NCBI GenBank assembly: GCA_045587185.1
Contig: JAZNBS010000049.1
Span: forward strand, 1-11,345
DNA length: 11,345 nucleotides
From: UMGS172 sp045587185
GTDB lineage: Bacteria > Bacillota > Clostridia > Oscillospirales > Acutalibacteraceae
Reading direction: 5' to 3'
Shown here: one piece after another, positions 1 to 5,806 of the stretch
Numbering within the stretch: the first letter of the stretch is position 1
How the letters are laid out: each line of letters opens with the position of its first letter
Position numbers and translations under genes: made by a program
The notes under the pieces: model-generated
Seen by the model: the letters and a program-made list of their open reading frames with translations, nothing else
The model's database searches: none
What the model was told of the DNA's origin: nothing

Positions 1-10
1 TTAAATCGAA

Positions 11-51
11 TATAATATATGTAAATGAAATTTGCTGATTTTTAAAGGCGG
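11..51 (+). promoter_or_regulatory. Partial promoter (-10 box) and ribosome binding site of the ligase gene
   Basis: A perfect TATAAT lies at 11-16; any -35 element would fall at or beyond the window edge, so the promoter is only half visible. An AAAGGCGG ribosome binding site at 44-51 sits 7 bases before the ATG at 59 and supports that start. Confidence 0.5.
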
Positions 52-58
52 TTGAATT

Positions 59-2047
59 ATGCAGGACGCAAAACGCGAGAGAATTCTTTATCTTGTTCAA
101 TATCTTAATAAATGTGCAGATGAGTACTATAATCTTAATACTCCGTCGCTGTCAGACGCACAGTATGACGAGTTGTTTGACGAGTTGACGGATCTTGAGA
201 ACGAGACAGGATTTGTTCTGCCTGATTCCCCCACACAAAGGGCGGGTTTTGAGGCTGTCAGCGAACTCCAGAAGGTTGTTCATCCCATACCGCTGTTAAG
301 CCTTGCAAAGACCAAGGACGTTTCGGATGTCATGAGTATGCTTGCTTTGTCTGACGGATTTCTGAGCCTTAAGTTGGACGGCCTTACGGTCAAACTCTGT
401 TACGAAAACGGAAAACTTTCAGAGGCTTCTACACGTGGCGACGGTAACATTGGTGAGGTTATCACCCATAATGCCCGTGTTTTTTCAAATATTCCGTTGA
501 CGGTTTCTTATACTGACCGACTTGTTATAACGGGCGAGGCACTTATCGATATTCCCACTTTTGAGGCAATAAACGGCAACATCGATAATGATGAGGACAA
601 ATATTCCACACCCAGAAATTTGGCTTCGGGTTCGGTGCGTCAACTTGATTCAAGGATTTGTAAGGATAGAGGGGTTAAGTTCTATCCGTTTAACGTGCTT
701 GAGGGTTTGGATGATGTTCCCCTAAAGTCTCTTCGCCTTAAAAGGTTAGTTGAGTTCGGTTTCGGAAGCAATATTCACGAAGCACTTGATTCGCGTGACA
801 CTGCCGATACCGTGACCGAAAAAATAATGAAATTAAAAATGCTTGCCGATAAAAACGGTTTGCCTATTGACGGCATAGTCTTTTCTTATGACAATGTTGA
901 CTTTGCCAAATCACAGGGCAGAACAACTCATCATTTCAAGGACGGAATTGCTTATAAATTTGGTGACCCGCACTTTGAAACGGTGTTGAGGGATATAAAT
1001 TGGAATATATCGCGCACGGGTCAGTTGACGCCTATTGCCGAGTTTGACACGGTTGAAATTGACAACACCAATGTCAACCGTGCATCACTGCATAATATGA
1101 CCTTTATTGAAAACCTTGAATTACTGCAAGGGGATAGAATCCTTGTTTCTAAACGAAATATGATAATTCCTCACGTTGAACGAAATCTGAGTTCAGAGGA
1201 ATCTGACAGACCCGATTATGTGTTGGAATTTCCTAAAATCTGTCCTGTTTGCGGTGCAAATACAGAAGTAAAAACCACCGATTCCGACGGCAGGGAAATT
1301 AAGGTGCTTTTCTGCGGAAATTCCAACTGTGCGGGACGTCAGATTAAAAAGTTTACCCATTTTGTTTCCAAGCAGGCAATGAATATTGACGGACTTTCCG
1401 AGGCTACTCTTGAAAAATTTATTGAGAACGGTTGGATAACATCTATCGGGGATATTTTCAAACTTTCGCGCTTTCAAAAAGAGATAACAGTGCTTGAGGG
1501 TTTCGGCGAAAAATCTTACAGAAATCTTATTGATGCCGTGGAAAACGCAAGGCATACAAAACTCTCCAATTACCTTGTTGCTATGAACATTCCGCTTGTG
1601 GGCAAAAGTGCTGCCAAAGATATGTCGGAACTGTTCTTGGGCAATGTTAGCGAGTTCCTCTCGGCTGTCAGGAACGGTTATGATTTTTCGGGATTAGACG
1701 GTTTCGGTGCCGTTATGAATGACGAAATTACCCGTTGGTTCAAAAATGAGGATAACATAACCGAATTTGAGCAGGTTGCATCATTGTTGGAGTTTGAGGA
1801 AGAGGGGGCAGTTGCCGCAGATTCAAGCAATATGTTCTTCCAAAAGACGGTGGTTATCACGGGAACGTTCTCAAAATACACCCGTAATGAACTGACCGAA
1901 AAATTGCAGTTGATGGGCGCAAAGGTTACTGGCTCGGTTTCCAAAAAGACCGATTTTGTGCTTTGCGGTGAAAACGCAGGCAGTAAGTTAGCAAAGGCCA
2001 GAACCTTGGGAGTTACGGTCATATTGGAAGAGGATTTGAATATATAA
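59..2047 (+). CDS. ligA: NAD-dependent DNA ligase, divergent LigA
   Basis: Seals nicks in duplex DNA using NAD+ through an enzyme-AMP intermediate; cytoplasmic, replication and repair. The 662 residues match the usual ~670 and the full domain order is present: Ia domain with YY at 23-24 and DAQYD at 33-37; nucleotidyltransferase with KLDG (catalytic K105), TRGDG 125-129, GE 159-160, PRNLASGS 185-192 and AYKF 298-301; OB fold with RTG-LTP 319-324 and RASLHN 341-346; four-cysteine zinc finger C395, C398, C419, C424; HhH region about 440-560; BRCT domain about 590-662. Oddities: the residue two before the catalytic lysine, normally Glu (E113 in E. coli), is S103, and the usually essential motif IV lysine of DGVVIK (E. 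coli K290) is S276 in DGIVFS. The usual PRWA before motif V is also altered. It could be a second, specialised ligase. It stands alone between a promoter and a terminator. Confidence 0.93.
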   Translation: MQDAKRERILYLVQYLNKCADEYYNLNTPSLSDAQYDELFDELTDLENETGFVLPDSPTQRAGFEAVSELQKVVHPIPLLSLAKTKDVSDVMSMLALSDGFLSLKLDGLTVKLCYENGKLSEASTRGDGNIGEVITHNARVFSNIPLTVSYTDRLVITGEALIDIPTFEAINGNIDNDEDKYSTPRNLASGSVRQLDSRICKDRGVKFYPFNVLEGLDDVPLKSLRLKRLVEFGFGSNIHEALDSRDTADTVTEKIMKLKMLADKNGLPIDGIVFSYDNVDFAKSQGRTTHHFKDGIAYKFGDPHFETVLRDINWNISRTGQLTPIAEFDTVEIDNTNVNRASLHNMTFIENLELLQGDRILVSKRNMIIPHVERNLSSEESDRPDYVLEFPKICPVCGANTEVKTTDSDGREIKVLFCGNSNCAGRQIKKFTHFVSKQAMNIDGLSEATLEKFIENGWITSIGDIFKLSRFQKEITVLEGFGEKSYRNLIDAVENARHTKLSNYLVAMNIPLVGKSAAKDMSELFLGNVSEFLSAVRNGYDFSGLDGFGAVMNDEITRWFKNEDNITEFEQVASLLEFEEEGAVAADSSNMFFQKTVVITGTFSKYTRNELTEKLQLMGAKVTGSVSKKTDFVLCGENAGSKLAKARTLGVTVILEEDLNI

Positions 2048-2053
2048 TATAAC

Positions 2054-2088
2054 AAACGCAGTGAATTTCAATTTCTCTGCGTTTTTTT
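2054..2088 (+). terminator. Intrinsic terminator after ligA
   Basis: AAACGCAG at 2054-2061 pairs with CTGCGTTT at 2077-2084, and the T run continues to 2088. Three more inner pairs (GAA/TTC) are possible. It starts seven bases after the ligase stop codon. Confidence 0.85.
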
Positions 2089-2170
2089 GTAATTGTTTAC
2101 ATAATGTTGTCATTTTTTCTGTTTAAGTCAACGAAAATGTCTTGTTTGGATGTATTTACATAAATTTTTA

Positions 2171-2200
2171 TTGACAAAACACCCCTTTTAGTGTGATAAT
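2171..2200 (+). promoter_or_regulatory. Sigma-A promoter for the rsmD-coaD operon
   Basis: A perfect TTGACA at 2171-2176 is followed after 18 bp by GATAAT at 2195-2200. A TG at 2192-2193 makes an extended -10. Transcription would start near 2207, giving a short leader before rsmD. The AT-rich stretch 2089-2170 shows no gene. Confidence 0.8.
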
Positions 2201-2242
2201 ATATGTGTGTAAAACTATGCATATATGATTAAGGGATGTTTA

Positions 2243-2791
2243 ATGAGAGTTATTACAGGATTGGCTCGTGGTATGCGCCTTGAAACTTTGGAGGGTAACG
2301 ATGTTAGACCCACTTCCGAAAAGGTTAAGGAAGCAATATTCAGCGCCATCAATTTTGAAATAGAGGGTCGGCGTGTTTTAGACCTTTTTGCCGGCTCAGG
2401 TCAGTTGGGCATTGAGGCTTTAAGTCGAGGTGCAGAAAAGTGCGTTTTTACTGATGCATCGCAAATGTCAATCGAGGTTATCAAGCGCAACGTTCAGAAA
2501 ACGGGTTTTTCAAAGGAAGCGGTTGTATGCCGTACCGATTATGCTTCGTTTTTGAGGGGTACCAAGGAAACTTTTGATATTGCTTTTATCGACCCACCTT
2601 ATAATGAAGGCTTTTATACCGATGCAGTCAAGAAGGTGGCACAGGTTATGAGCGACTACGGTATTATCGTGGTTGAGCATCCCCAAGATGTGGTGTTGCC
2701 CGAAGAAACAAACGGATTTACGGTCTACCGCACCTATAAGTACGGTAAACTTGTCAATGTTACAATATATAAAAAGAATATGGAAGGTTGA
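2243..2791 (+). CDS. rsmD: 16S rRNA (guanine966-N2)-methyltransferase RsmD
   Basis: Transfers a methyl group from S-adenosylmethionine to N2 of G966 of 16S rRNA during 30S assembly. The 182-residue product has the family signature from the first residue: GLARG at 6-10, RPTSEKVKEA at 22-31, SAM-binding motif I LDLFAGSG at 46-53 followed by GIEALSRGA, and the catalytic DPPY at 117-120. I chose the ATG at 2243 because it is the conserved MRVI start and has AAGGGA at 2231-2236, six bases upstream; the in-frame ATG at 2225 would add six unconserved residues and has no good ribosome binding site. It is the first gene of a tight operon: its stop is four bases before coaD, whose ribosome binding site lies inside the rsmD end. 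The rsmD-coaD pair is widely conserved in bacteria. Confidence 0.95.
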   Translation: MRVITGLARGMRLETLEGNDVRPTSEKVKEAIFSAINFEIEGRRVLDLFAGSGQLGIEALSRGAEKCVFTDASQMSIEVIKRNVQKTGFSKEAVVCRTDYASFLRGTKETFDIAFIDPPYNEGFYTDAVKKVAQVMSDYGIIVVEHPQDVVLPEETNGFTVYRTYKYGKLVNVTIYKKNMEG

Positions 2792-2795
2792 TAAA

Positions 2796-3290
2796 ATGGA
2801 TCAGATAACTGCGGTTTGTCCGGGTAGTTTCGATCCGGTCACGGTTGGCCACCTTGATATTATAAGGCGAGCCGCCAATATGTTTGCACACGTTATTGTT
2901 GTGGTCGCCACAAATTCTTCAAAGCACCCCAGTTTTACGGCCGAGGAGCGAATGGAAATGATAAAAAAGGCCACCGCCGATATTCCTAACATCACCGTCA
3001 CCCAATATGGCGGGCTGCTTGCAGATTATGCAAAAGAGGTTGGGGCGCGCGCTATCGTTAAGGGTCTTCGTGCAATGTCTGATTTTGAATATGAGTTTCA
3101 GATGGCACTGACTAATAAAAAACTTAACCCCGAGGTGGAAACGGTCTTTTTGACAACTCAAGCCGAAAATATGTATTTAAGTTCGAGTATGGTTAAAGAG
3201 ATTGCCAGTATGGGAGGGGACATCAGTGACTTTGTTCCTGAGGTCATCCACGACACTATTGTTAAAAGAATTCAAACCGAAAGGAAGTAA
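2796..3290 (+). CDS. coaD: Pantetheine-phosphate adenylyltransferase (PPAT)
   Basis: Catalyses the penultimate step of coenzyme A synthesis, 4'-phosphopantetheine plus ATP giving dephospho-CoA and pyrophosphate. The 164-residue length is typical. Seen in sequence: GSFDP at 10-14 leading into the nucleotidyltransferase T-x-G-H motif (T16, G18, H19), the KGLRAMSDFEYE segment at 89-100 typical of PPAT, and the LSSSMVKE ATP-binding motif at 128-135. The ATG at 2796 is supported by GGAAGG at 2782-2787, eight bases upstream. The open frame extends upstream into rsmD, but that part is rsmD read in another frame. It is cotranscribed with rsmD and, six bases downstream, with the coiled-coil gene. Confidence 0.96.
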   Translation: MDQITAVCPGSFDPVTVGHLDIIRRAANMFAHVIVVVATNSSKHPSFTAEERMEMIKKATADIPNITVTQYGGLLADYAKEVGARAIVKGLRAMSDFEYEFQMALTNKKLNPEVETVFLTTQAENMYLSSSMVKEIASMGGDISDFVPEVIHDTIVKRIQTERK

Positions 3291-3296
3291 AATGCT

Positions 3297-3776
3297 ATGA
3301 ATATGGACGATTTGATGGAACAGTTGGACGAGGTGCTTGATTCAGGCTTTAAGATGCCCGGCAAGCGCGTTGTTGTTGACGTTGAGAAAGTAAGGGCTAT
3401 TATTGATGATATGCGTATGACCATGCCAACTGAAATTAAGCAGGCAAAGGGCATTGTTGCCGATCGTGCTGATATTATCAACAATGCCAAGCGTGAGGCT
3501 GACAACATTATTCGCGTGGCTGAAGAAAGAGCCAAGGCCATGGTTGCTCAGGAAGAAATCACAAAGTTGGCGCAGGCCAAGGCGGGCGAGGTTCTTGCCG
3601 CCGCTCAGAAGAAGAGCCGAGATATGAGGAAGGCTGCACAGGATTTTGTTGATGACCTTATGCTCCGTTCCGATGAAATGCTGACCGCAAATCTAAACGA
3701 AATCAGAAAGACCAGAGCCGCACTCCGTCAGCAGATTCCTCAGGCAAGCGCACAACCCCAGAGCGAGCAGAAATAA
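3297..3776 (+). CDS. Coiled-coil protein resembling SepIVA/DivIVA
   Basis: A 159-residue soluble protein with no signal peptide or membrane segment. Residues 1-45 form a short head with a basic/valine-rich KRVVVDVEKVRAIIDDM block and a following P-x-E-I. From about 46 to 145 it is almost entirely helical, Ala/Lys/Glu/Arg-rich coiled coil with repeated AKxEADxI-like units; the tail is Gln/Ala-rich and probably disordered. As I recall it, actinobacterial SepIVA has a similar head (V-x-x-x-D-V-x-x-L-I-D-D-I followed by I-P-x-E-L), and its gene lies near rsmD and coaD in that phylum. I therefore infer a DivIVA-like role in the cell envelope or division, but this is not proven; a stalk or ATPase-subunit-like coiled coil is the alternative. 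AAGGAAG at 3281-3287 supports the ATG at 3297. Last gene of the operon, followed by a strong terminator. Confidence 0.72.
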   Translation: MNMDDLMEQLDEVLDSGFKMPGKRVVVDVEKVRAIIDDMRMTMPTEIKQAKGIVADRADIINNAKREADNIIRVAEERAKAMVAQEEITKLAQAKAGEVLAAAQKKSRDMRKAAQDFVDDLMLRSDEMLTANLNEIRKTRAALRQQIPQASAQPQSEQK

Positions 3777-3790
3777 TTTTGTTACATATT

Positions 3791-3819
3791 AAAACCGCCG
3801 TGAATTTCACGGCGGTTTT
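3791..3819. terminator. Strong palindromic terminator ending the rsmD operon
   Basis: AAAACCGCCGTGAA at 3791-3804 pairs perfectly with TTCACGGCGGTTTT at 3806-3819. A-tract and T-tract on opposite sides mean it can work in both directions. Confidence 0.9.
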
Positions 3820-3871
3820 GTCATGTGAGTTACTATAATGTGAATAATAGTAAAAATTAATCAAATTTTTG

Positions 3872-3900
3872 TTGACAAATTGCCATCAAGTTTGTAAAAT
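3872..3900 (+). promoter_or_regulatory. Sigma-A promoter of the riboswitch-TetR unit
   Basis: A perfect TTGACA at 3872-3877 and TAAAAT at 3895-3900 are separated by exactly 17 bp. The predicted start near 3907 falls right at the 5' strand of the riboswitch stem P1, which supports both calls. Confidence 0.88.
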
Positions 3901-3906
3901 GAAATC

Positions 3907-4017
3907 AATAGGGGAGTAGTCAGCACTTGTGCGGTGTTATCAACAGCAAGGATTTTTATCCTGGTACCACCTTAAATGACGAGACTTATCAAATTTTGAT
4001 AGGTCGCGTCTTTTTTT
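3907..4017 (+). promoter_or_regulatory. Putative yybP-ykoY (Mn2+) riboswitch with terminator expression platform
   Basis: The leader begins with AUAGG (3908-3912) followed by GGAGUAG (3913-3919), giving the GGGGAGUAG hallmark of the yybP-ykoY motif. AUAGG can pair with CUUAU at 3985-3989, closing P1, directly after an A-rich internal-loop strand ACGAGA (3979-3984) that resembles GCAAGA of the known motif. Between them lie a small hairpin around 3922-3932 (GCA-CUUG-UGC) and a longer arm closed by GGUG/CACC at 3933-3971 with inner hairpin AGGAU/AUCCU; its UCAA strand recalls the second metal-binding loop. The P1 3' strand is also part of the terminator stem, so ligand-stabilised P1 would block termination and turn the gene on, as in known Mn2+ switches. 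The fourth arm of the family seems absent. Assignment is from remembered consensus, not a covariance search. Confidence 0.65.
3978..4017 (+). terminator. Conditional intrinsic terminator in the TetR leader
   Basis: The left arm 3978-3993 (GACGAGACTTATCAAA) pairs with 3995-4010 (TTTGATAGGTCGCGTC) with one mismatch and one G-U pair, followed by seven T at 4011-4017. It lies 35 bases before the TetR start codon, so it must be read through for the regulator to be made. Confidence 0.88.
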
Positions 4018-4052
4018 ATTCGTGGCCTTGAATGAAAAAGAGGTAGTTTTAA

Positions 4053-4592
4053 ATGGCTGATTCCAATATTACAAAGCGCGCACTTGCTTCGTCATTAAAA
4101 AACCTTATGTCCGAGCACACTTTTTCCAAAATTAGTGTGGGTGATATCTGTGAACTGTGCGGAATGAACCGAAAGAGTTTTTATTATCATTTCCGCGATA
4201 AATATGACCTCGTAAATTGGATATTTGACCGTGAGTTTGTTTCGCAGTCGAAACATAAGACATATCTATCATCTTCAGAGGCCTTTACTGACCTGTGTAG
4301 TTATGTTTACGAAAATAAAAGTTTCTACCGTCAGGCATTTATGATTGAGGGTCAGAACTCTTTTTCCGAATTTTTTGTCCAATATTGCACTTGTTGTTTT
4401 GCCAAGGAATTCCATGTTGATAACGAGAATAATGGTGTGAAAATGCTCCATATAAGACTGTCGGCTGTTATGTTGAAAAATGCCATTCAACACTGGCTTA
4501 ACCAAAGGGAAGAAATTTCATCACAAGAGTTTTGCGCTTCCTTTGCTCTTTGTTTAAAAAGTATGTATGCGATAATCGACAGCAAACCTTAA
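4053..4592 (+). CDS. TetR/AcrR-family transcriptional regulator
   Basis: A 179-residue protein whose N-terminal ~60 residues form a TetR-type helix-turn-helix: TKRALASSLKNLM, then ISVGDICELCGMNRKSFYYH and FRDKYDLVNWIF. The F-Y-Y-H-F-x-D-K-Y-D-L recognition-helix end is typical of the TetR group that includes DhaS-like regulators of Clostridia. The C-terminal ~115 residues, which should bind ligand and dimerise, are not recognisable; they contain several cysteines, including CTCC near residues 111-114. The ATG at 4053 has AGAGGT at 4040-4045. The gene is alone between the riboswitch-like leader and its own terminator, so its expression appears to follow the leader's ligand. Its target is unknown; its own promoter or an unlinked metal-homeostasis gene are possibilities. 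Confidence 0.88.
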   Translation: MADSNITKRALASSLKNLMSEHTFSKISVGDICELCGMNRKSFYYHFRDKYDLVNWIFDREFVSQSKHKTYLSSSEAFTDLCSYVYENKSFYRQAFMIEGQNSFSEFFVQYCTCCFAKEFHVDNENNGVKMLHIRLSAVMLKNAIQHWLNQREEISSQEFCASFALCLKSMYAIIDSKP

Positions 4593-4614
4593 ATTCTATA
4601 AATCCTAATTTATG

Positions 4615-4642
4615 AAAACCGAAGTTTTATACTTCGGTTTTT
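4615..4642 (+). terminator. Intrinsic terminator after the TetR gene
   Basis: AAAACCGAAGT at 4615-4625 pairs with ACTTCGGTTTT at 4631-4641 around a five-base loop, ending in a T run. Confidence 0.88.
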
Positions 4643-4643
4643 C

Positions 4644-4672
4644 TTGACTGTACCGTATATTGATGTTAAAAT
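4644..4672 (+). promoter_or_regulatory. Extended -10 promoter of the phospholipase C-like gene
   Basis: TTGACT at 4644-4649 and TAAAAT at 4667-4672 are 17 bp apart, with TG at 4664-4665 giving an extended -10. It starts directly after the preceding terminator, so the next gene is independently transcribed. Confidence 0.82.
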
Positions 4673-4717
4673 TATGTTATATAAATAAATATATATACAT
4701 TGTAAGGAAGTGACGGT

Positions 4718-5326
4718 ATGCCGGGCCCTATAACCCACTTAGAAACAGCGTATTATTACAATAAAATGTGTGGATATCCGTTTGGTGGGGAACTGTATCT
4801 TGGCAGTATAAGTCCCGACAGCGTTAATGTTAAAGGGCACGCGCTAAGACAAAAGCGATGGCCTGCCCATCTGCGAGATGCAGATCTTGATAGGTGGCAG
4901 AGCAACGCCACAGAATTTTATCAAGAAAACAAGGGCAAGGTGGACGAAGCATTTTTAAGAGGTTATATTATACATATTCTTACCGATATTGTTTGGGACA
5001 GAGCGTTTGATATGCCTCTCTATAATCTGTTGCATAATGCAGGCGTGCCAAATGAACATTTGAAGCACGAGCGATGGAATGAAATTTATGGATATGAGCA
5101 AACCCAACTGAAACAAGTGTGGTTTAAAAAAGAGGTTCTTCCACTTTTGGCATCGGCCAACACTCTCACTGTAGGTACACTGAAATTTGACGAAGTGGTA
5201 GAGTGGCAAAAAAATGTAGTGAATCTTGAGGTCCCCACAGGCACAGGACCGCGTTTTATCGATAAAACGCTAATTGAAATGCTCTGTTTGCAGGTTTTTC
5301 AACTTGCTAAGACAGTTTTTGAGTGA
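4718..5326 (+). CDS. Zinc-dependent phospholipase C-like protein
   Basis: A 202-residue protein of the zinc-dependent phospholipase C / S1-P1 nuclease-like fold (Zn_dep_PLPC). It starts MPGPITHLETAYYY and carries a likely trinuclear metal site: H7, D34 in LGSISPDS, H51 in AHLRD, and the H-x3-D pair H86/D90 in GYIIHILTDIVWDR, with D94 close by. There is no signal peptide, so unlike the secreted Bacillus cereus enzyme it is probably cytoplasmic. The C-terminal ~100 residues are not recognisable. Related proteins of unknown substrate are common in Clostridia; an actual lipid substrate is not shown. AAGGAAG at 4704-4710 supports the ATG at 4718. It is a single-gene unit with its own promoter and terminator. 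A nuclease or other phosphohydrolase activity is the alternative. Confidence 0.72.
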   Translation: MPGPITHLETAYYYNKMCGYPFGGELYLGSISPDSVNVKGHALRQKRWPAHLRDADLDRWQSNATEFYQENKGKVDEAFLRGYIIHILTDIVWDRAFDMPLYNLLHNAGVPNEHLKHERWNEIYGYEQTQLKQVWFKKEVLPLLASANTLTVGTLKFDEVVEWQKNVVNLEVPTGTGPRFIDKTLIEMLCLQVFQLAKTVFE

Positions 5327-5365
5327 TTTTTTGCTCTAAAAATATCAAAATTTTATAAAATTAGA

Positions 5366-5426
5366 CCTTGAAAATGACGTTTTTATGGGACTGAACCCTT
5401 AAAAAACTTCATTTTCGGGGTTTTTT
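5366..5426 (+). terminator. Long terminator hairpin after the phospholipase-like gene
   Basis: CCTTGAAAATGA at 5366-5377 pairs with TCATTTTCGGGG at 5409-5420 using two G-U pairs. Further inner pairing (GTTTTT/AAAAAC, GGG/CCC) continues toward the loop, and TTTTTT follows at 5421-5426. Confidence 0.85.
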
Positions 5427-5621
5427 ATTGACTTTTGAACATAAAAAGGCGTAAATGTGAAATTTATTCACAAAAAATCGTGGCTTTGCACAATTATTTA
5501 GGGTCATATTGTCATGTGAAGGGCTTGTTTTTTCTAAAAATTACAATCTTGTAACCTATTTTTAAGCAATTTTTGGCACTTGTTTTCGTCATTTTGCACA
5601 AACGCTATGCACAGGGTGGGG
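5427..5621. other. AT-rich non-coding stretch upstream of the G5-3D promoter
   Basis: No gene is visible here. The one structured element is a perfect 6-bp inverted repeat, TGTGAA at 5456-5461 and TTCACA at 5467-5472, with a 5-bp spacer, which could be an operator half-site pair. A TTGACT at 5428-5433 has only a weak GTAAAT at 5451-5456 as a partner, so I do not call a promoter there. Confidence 0.4.
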
Positions 5622-5649
5622 TTGACTTATCAGCTTTTTTGCATATAAT
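5622..5649 (+). promoter_or_regulatory. Sigma-A promoter of the G5-3D gene
   Basis: TTGACT at 5622-5627 and a perfect TATAAT at 5644-5649 with a 16-bp spacer. The predicted start near 5656 coincides with the base of the first leader hairpin and leaves a leader of about 150 nt. Confidence 0.85.
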
Positions 5650-5655
5650 AGGTAT

Positions 5656-5800
5656 TACGCGCTCAAAAAGTGCGTAGAATATCCTGTGAAAAACAATGCT
5701 TTTGCAGGGTGAAAATTCAACACAAAAATGCGGTGCAGCCGCAAGAGAGTCAACTGTCAGCCGCCGACGTTGACCTTTCAAATTCAGGCGGCGAACGGAG
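5656..5800 (+). promoter_or_regulatory. Structured leader RNA with pseudoknot, possible translational riboswitch
   Basis: Four structures can be read directly. Hairpin 1: TACGCGCT 5656-5663 with AGTGCGTA 5669-5676. Hairpin 2: nine pairs between CCTGTGAAA at 5683-5691 and TTTTGCAGG at 5700-5708, two of them G-U. Hairpin 3: TGCGG 5729-5733 with CCGCA 5739-5743. Then an interleaved pair: GTCAAC 5749-5754 with GTTGAC 5769-5774, and GCCGCC 5760-5765 with GGCGGC 5787-5792, the arrangement of an H-type pseudoknot (connecting segments of 5, 3 and 12 nt). The last strand ends four bases before the GGAG ribosome binding site at 5797-5800, so folding could hide it. There is no T-run terminator. I cannot assign it to a known class; it shares short words with c-di-AMP (ydaO) and cobalamin riboswitches but lacks their core motifs. 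Confidence 0.65.
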
Positions 5801-5806
5801 AATTAC

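Noticed and set aside
2096..2163. TTTACATAA repeated at 2096-2104 and 2155-2163 upstream of the rsmD promoter
   Set aside because: A nine-base repeat in very AT-rich DNA, not close to symmetric or spaced like an operator; likely chance.
2673..2795. 41-codon N-terminal extension of CoaD
   Set aside because: It overlaps the conserved end of rsmD in another frame, and the ATG at 2796 has a good ribosome binding site and the conserved CoaD N-terminus.
3911..3975. T-box leader, suggested by GGTACCACC before a terminator
   Set aside because: The conserved T-box sequence GGTGGTACCGCG and specifier-loop structure are absent, and the downstream gene is a regulator, not an aminoacyl-tRNA synthetase or amino-acid gene; yybP-ykoY fits better.
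4032..4046. Mini reading frame ATG-AAA-AAG-AGG-TAG just before the TetR gene
   Set aside because: It is made of the TetR ribosome binding site itself; four codons without own signal is likely chance.
5696..5773. A 25-codon reading frame inside the same leader that might be a leader peptide
   Set aside because: No ribosome binding site precedes its ATG, and the sequence is better explained by paired RNA stems.
5683..5775. Cobalamin or c-di-AMP (ydaO) riboswitch in the G5-3D leader
   Set aside because: Short words are shared (GGGTGAAAATTC, CCGCAA, GTCAGC), but the cobalamin GCCACTG core and the ydaO GGGGAACC and CAGCTAACCTCG blocks are missing; kept only as an open alternative.
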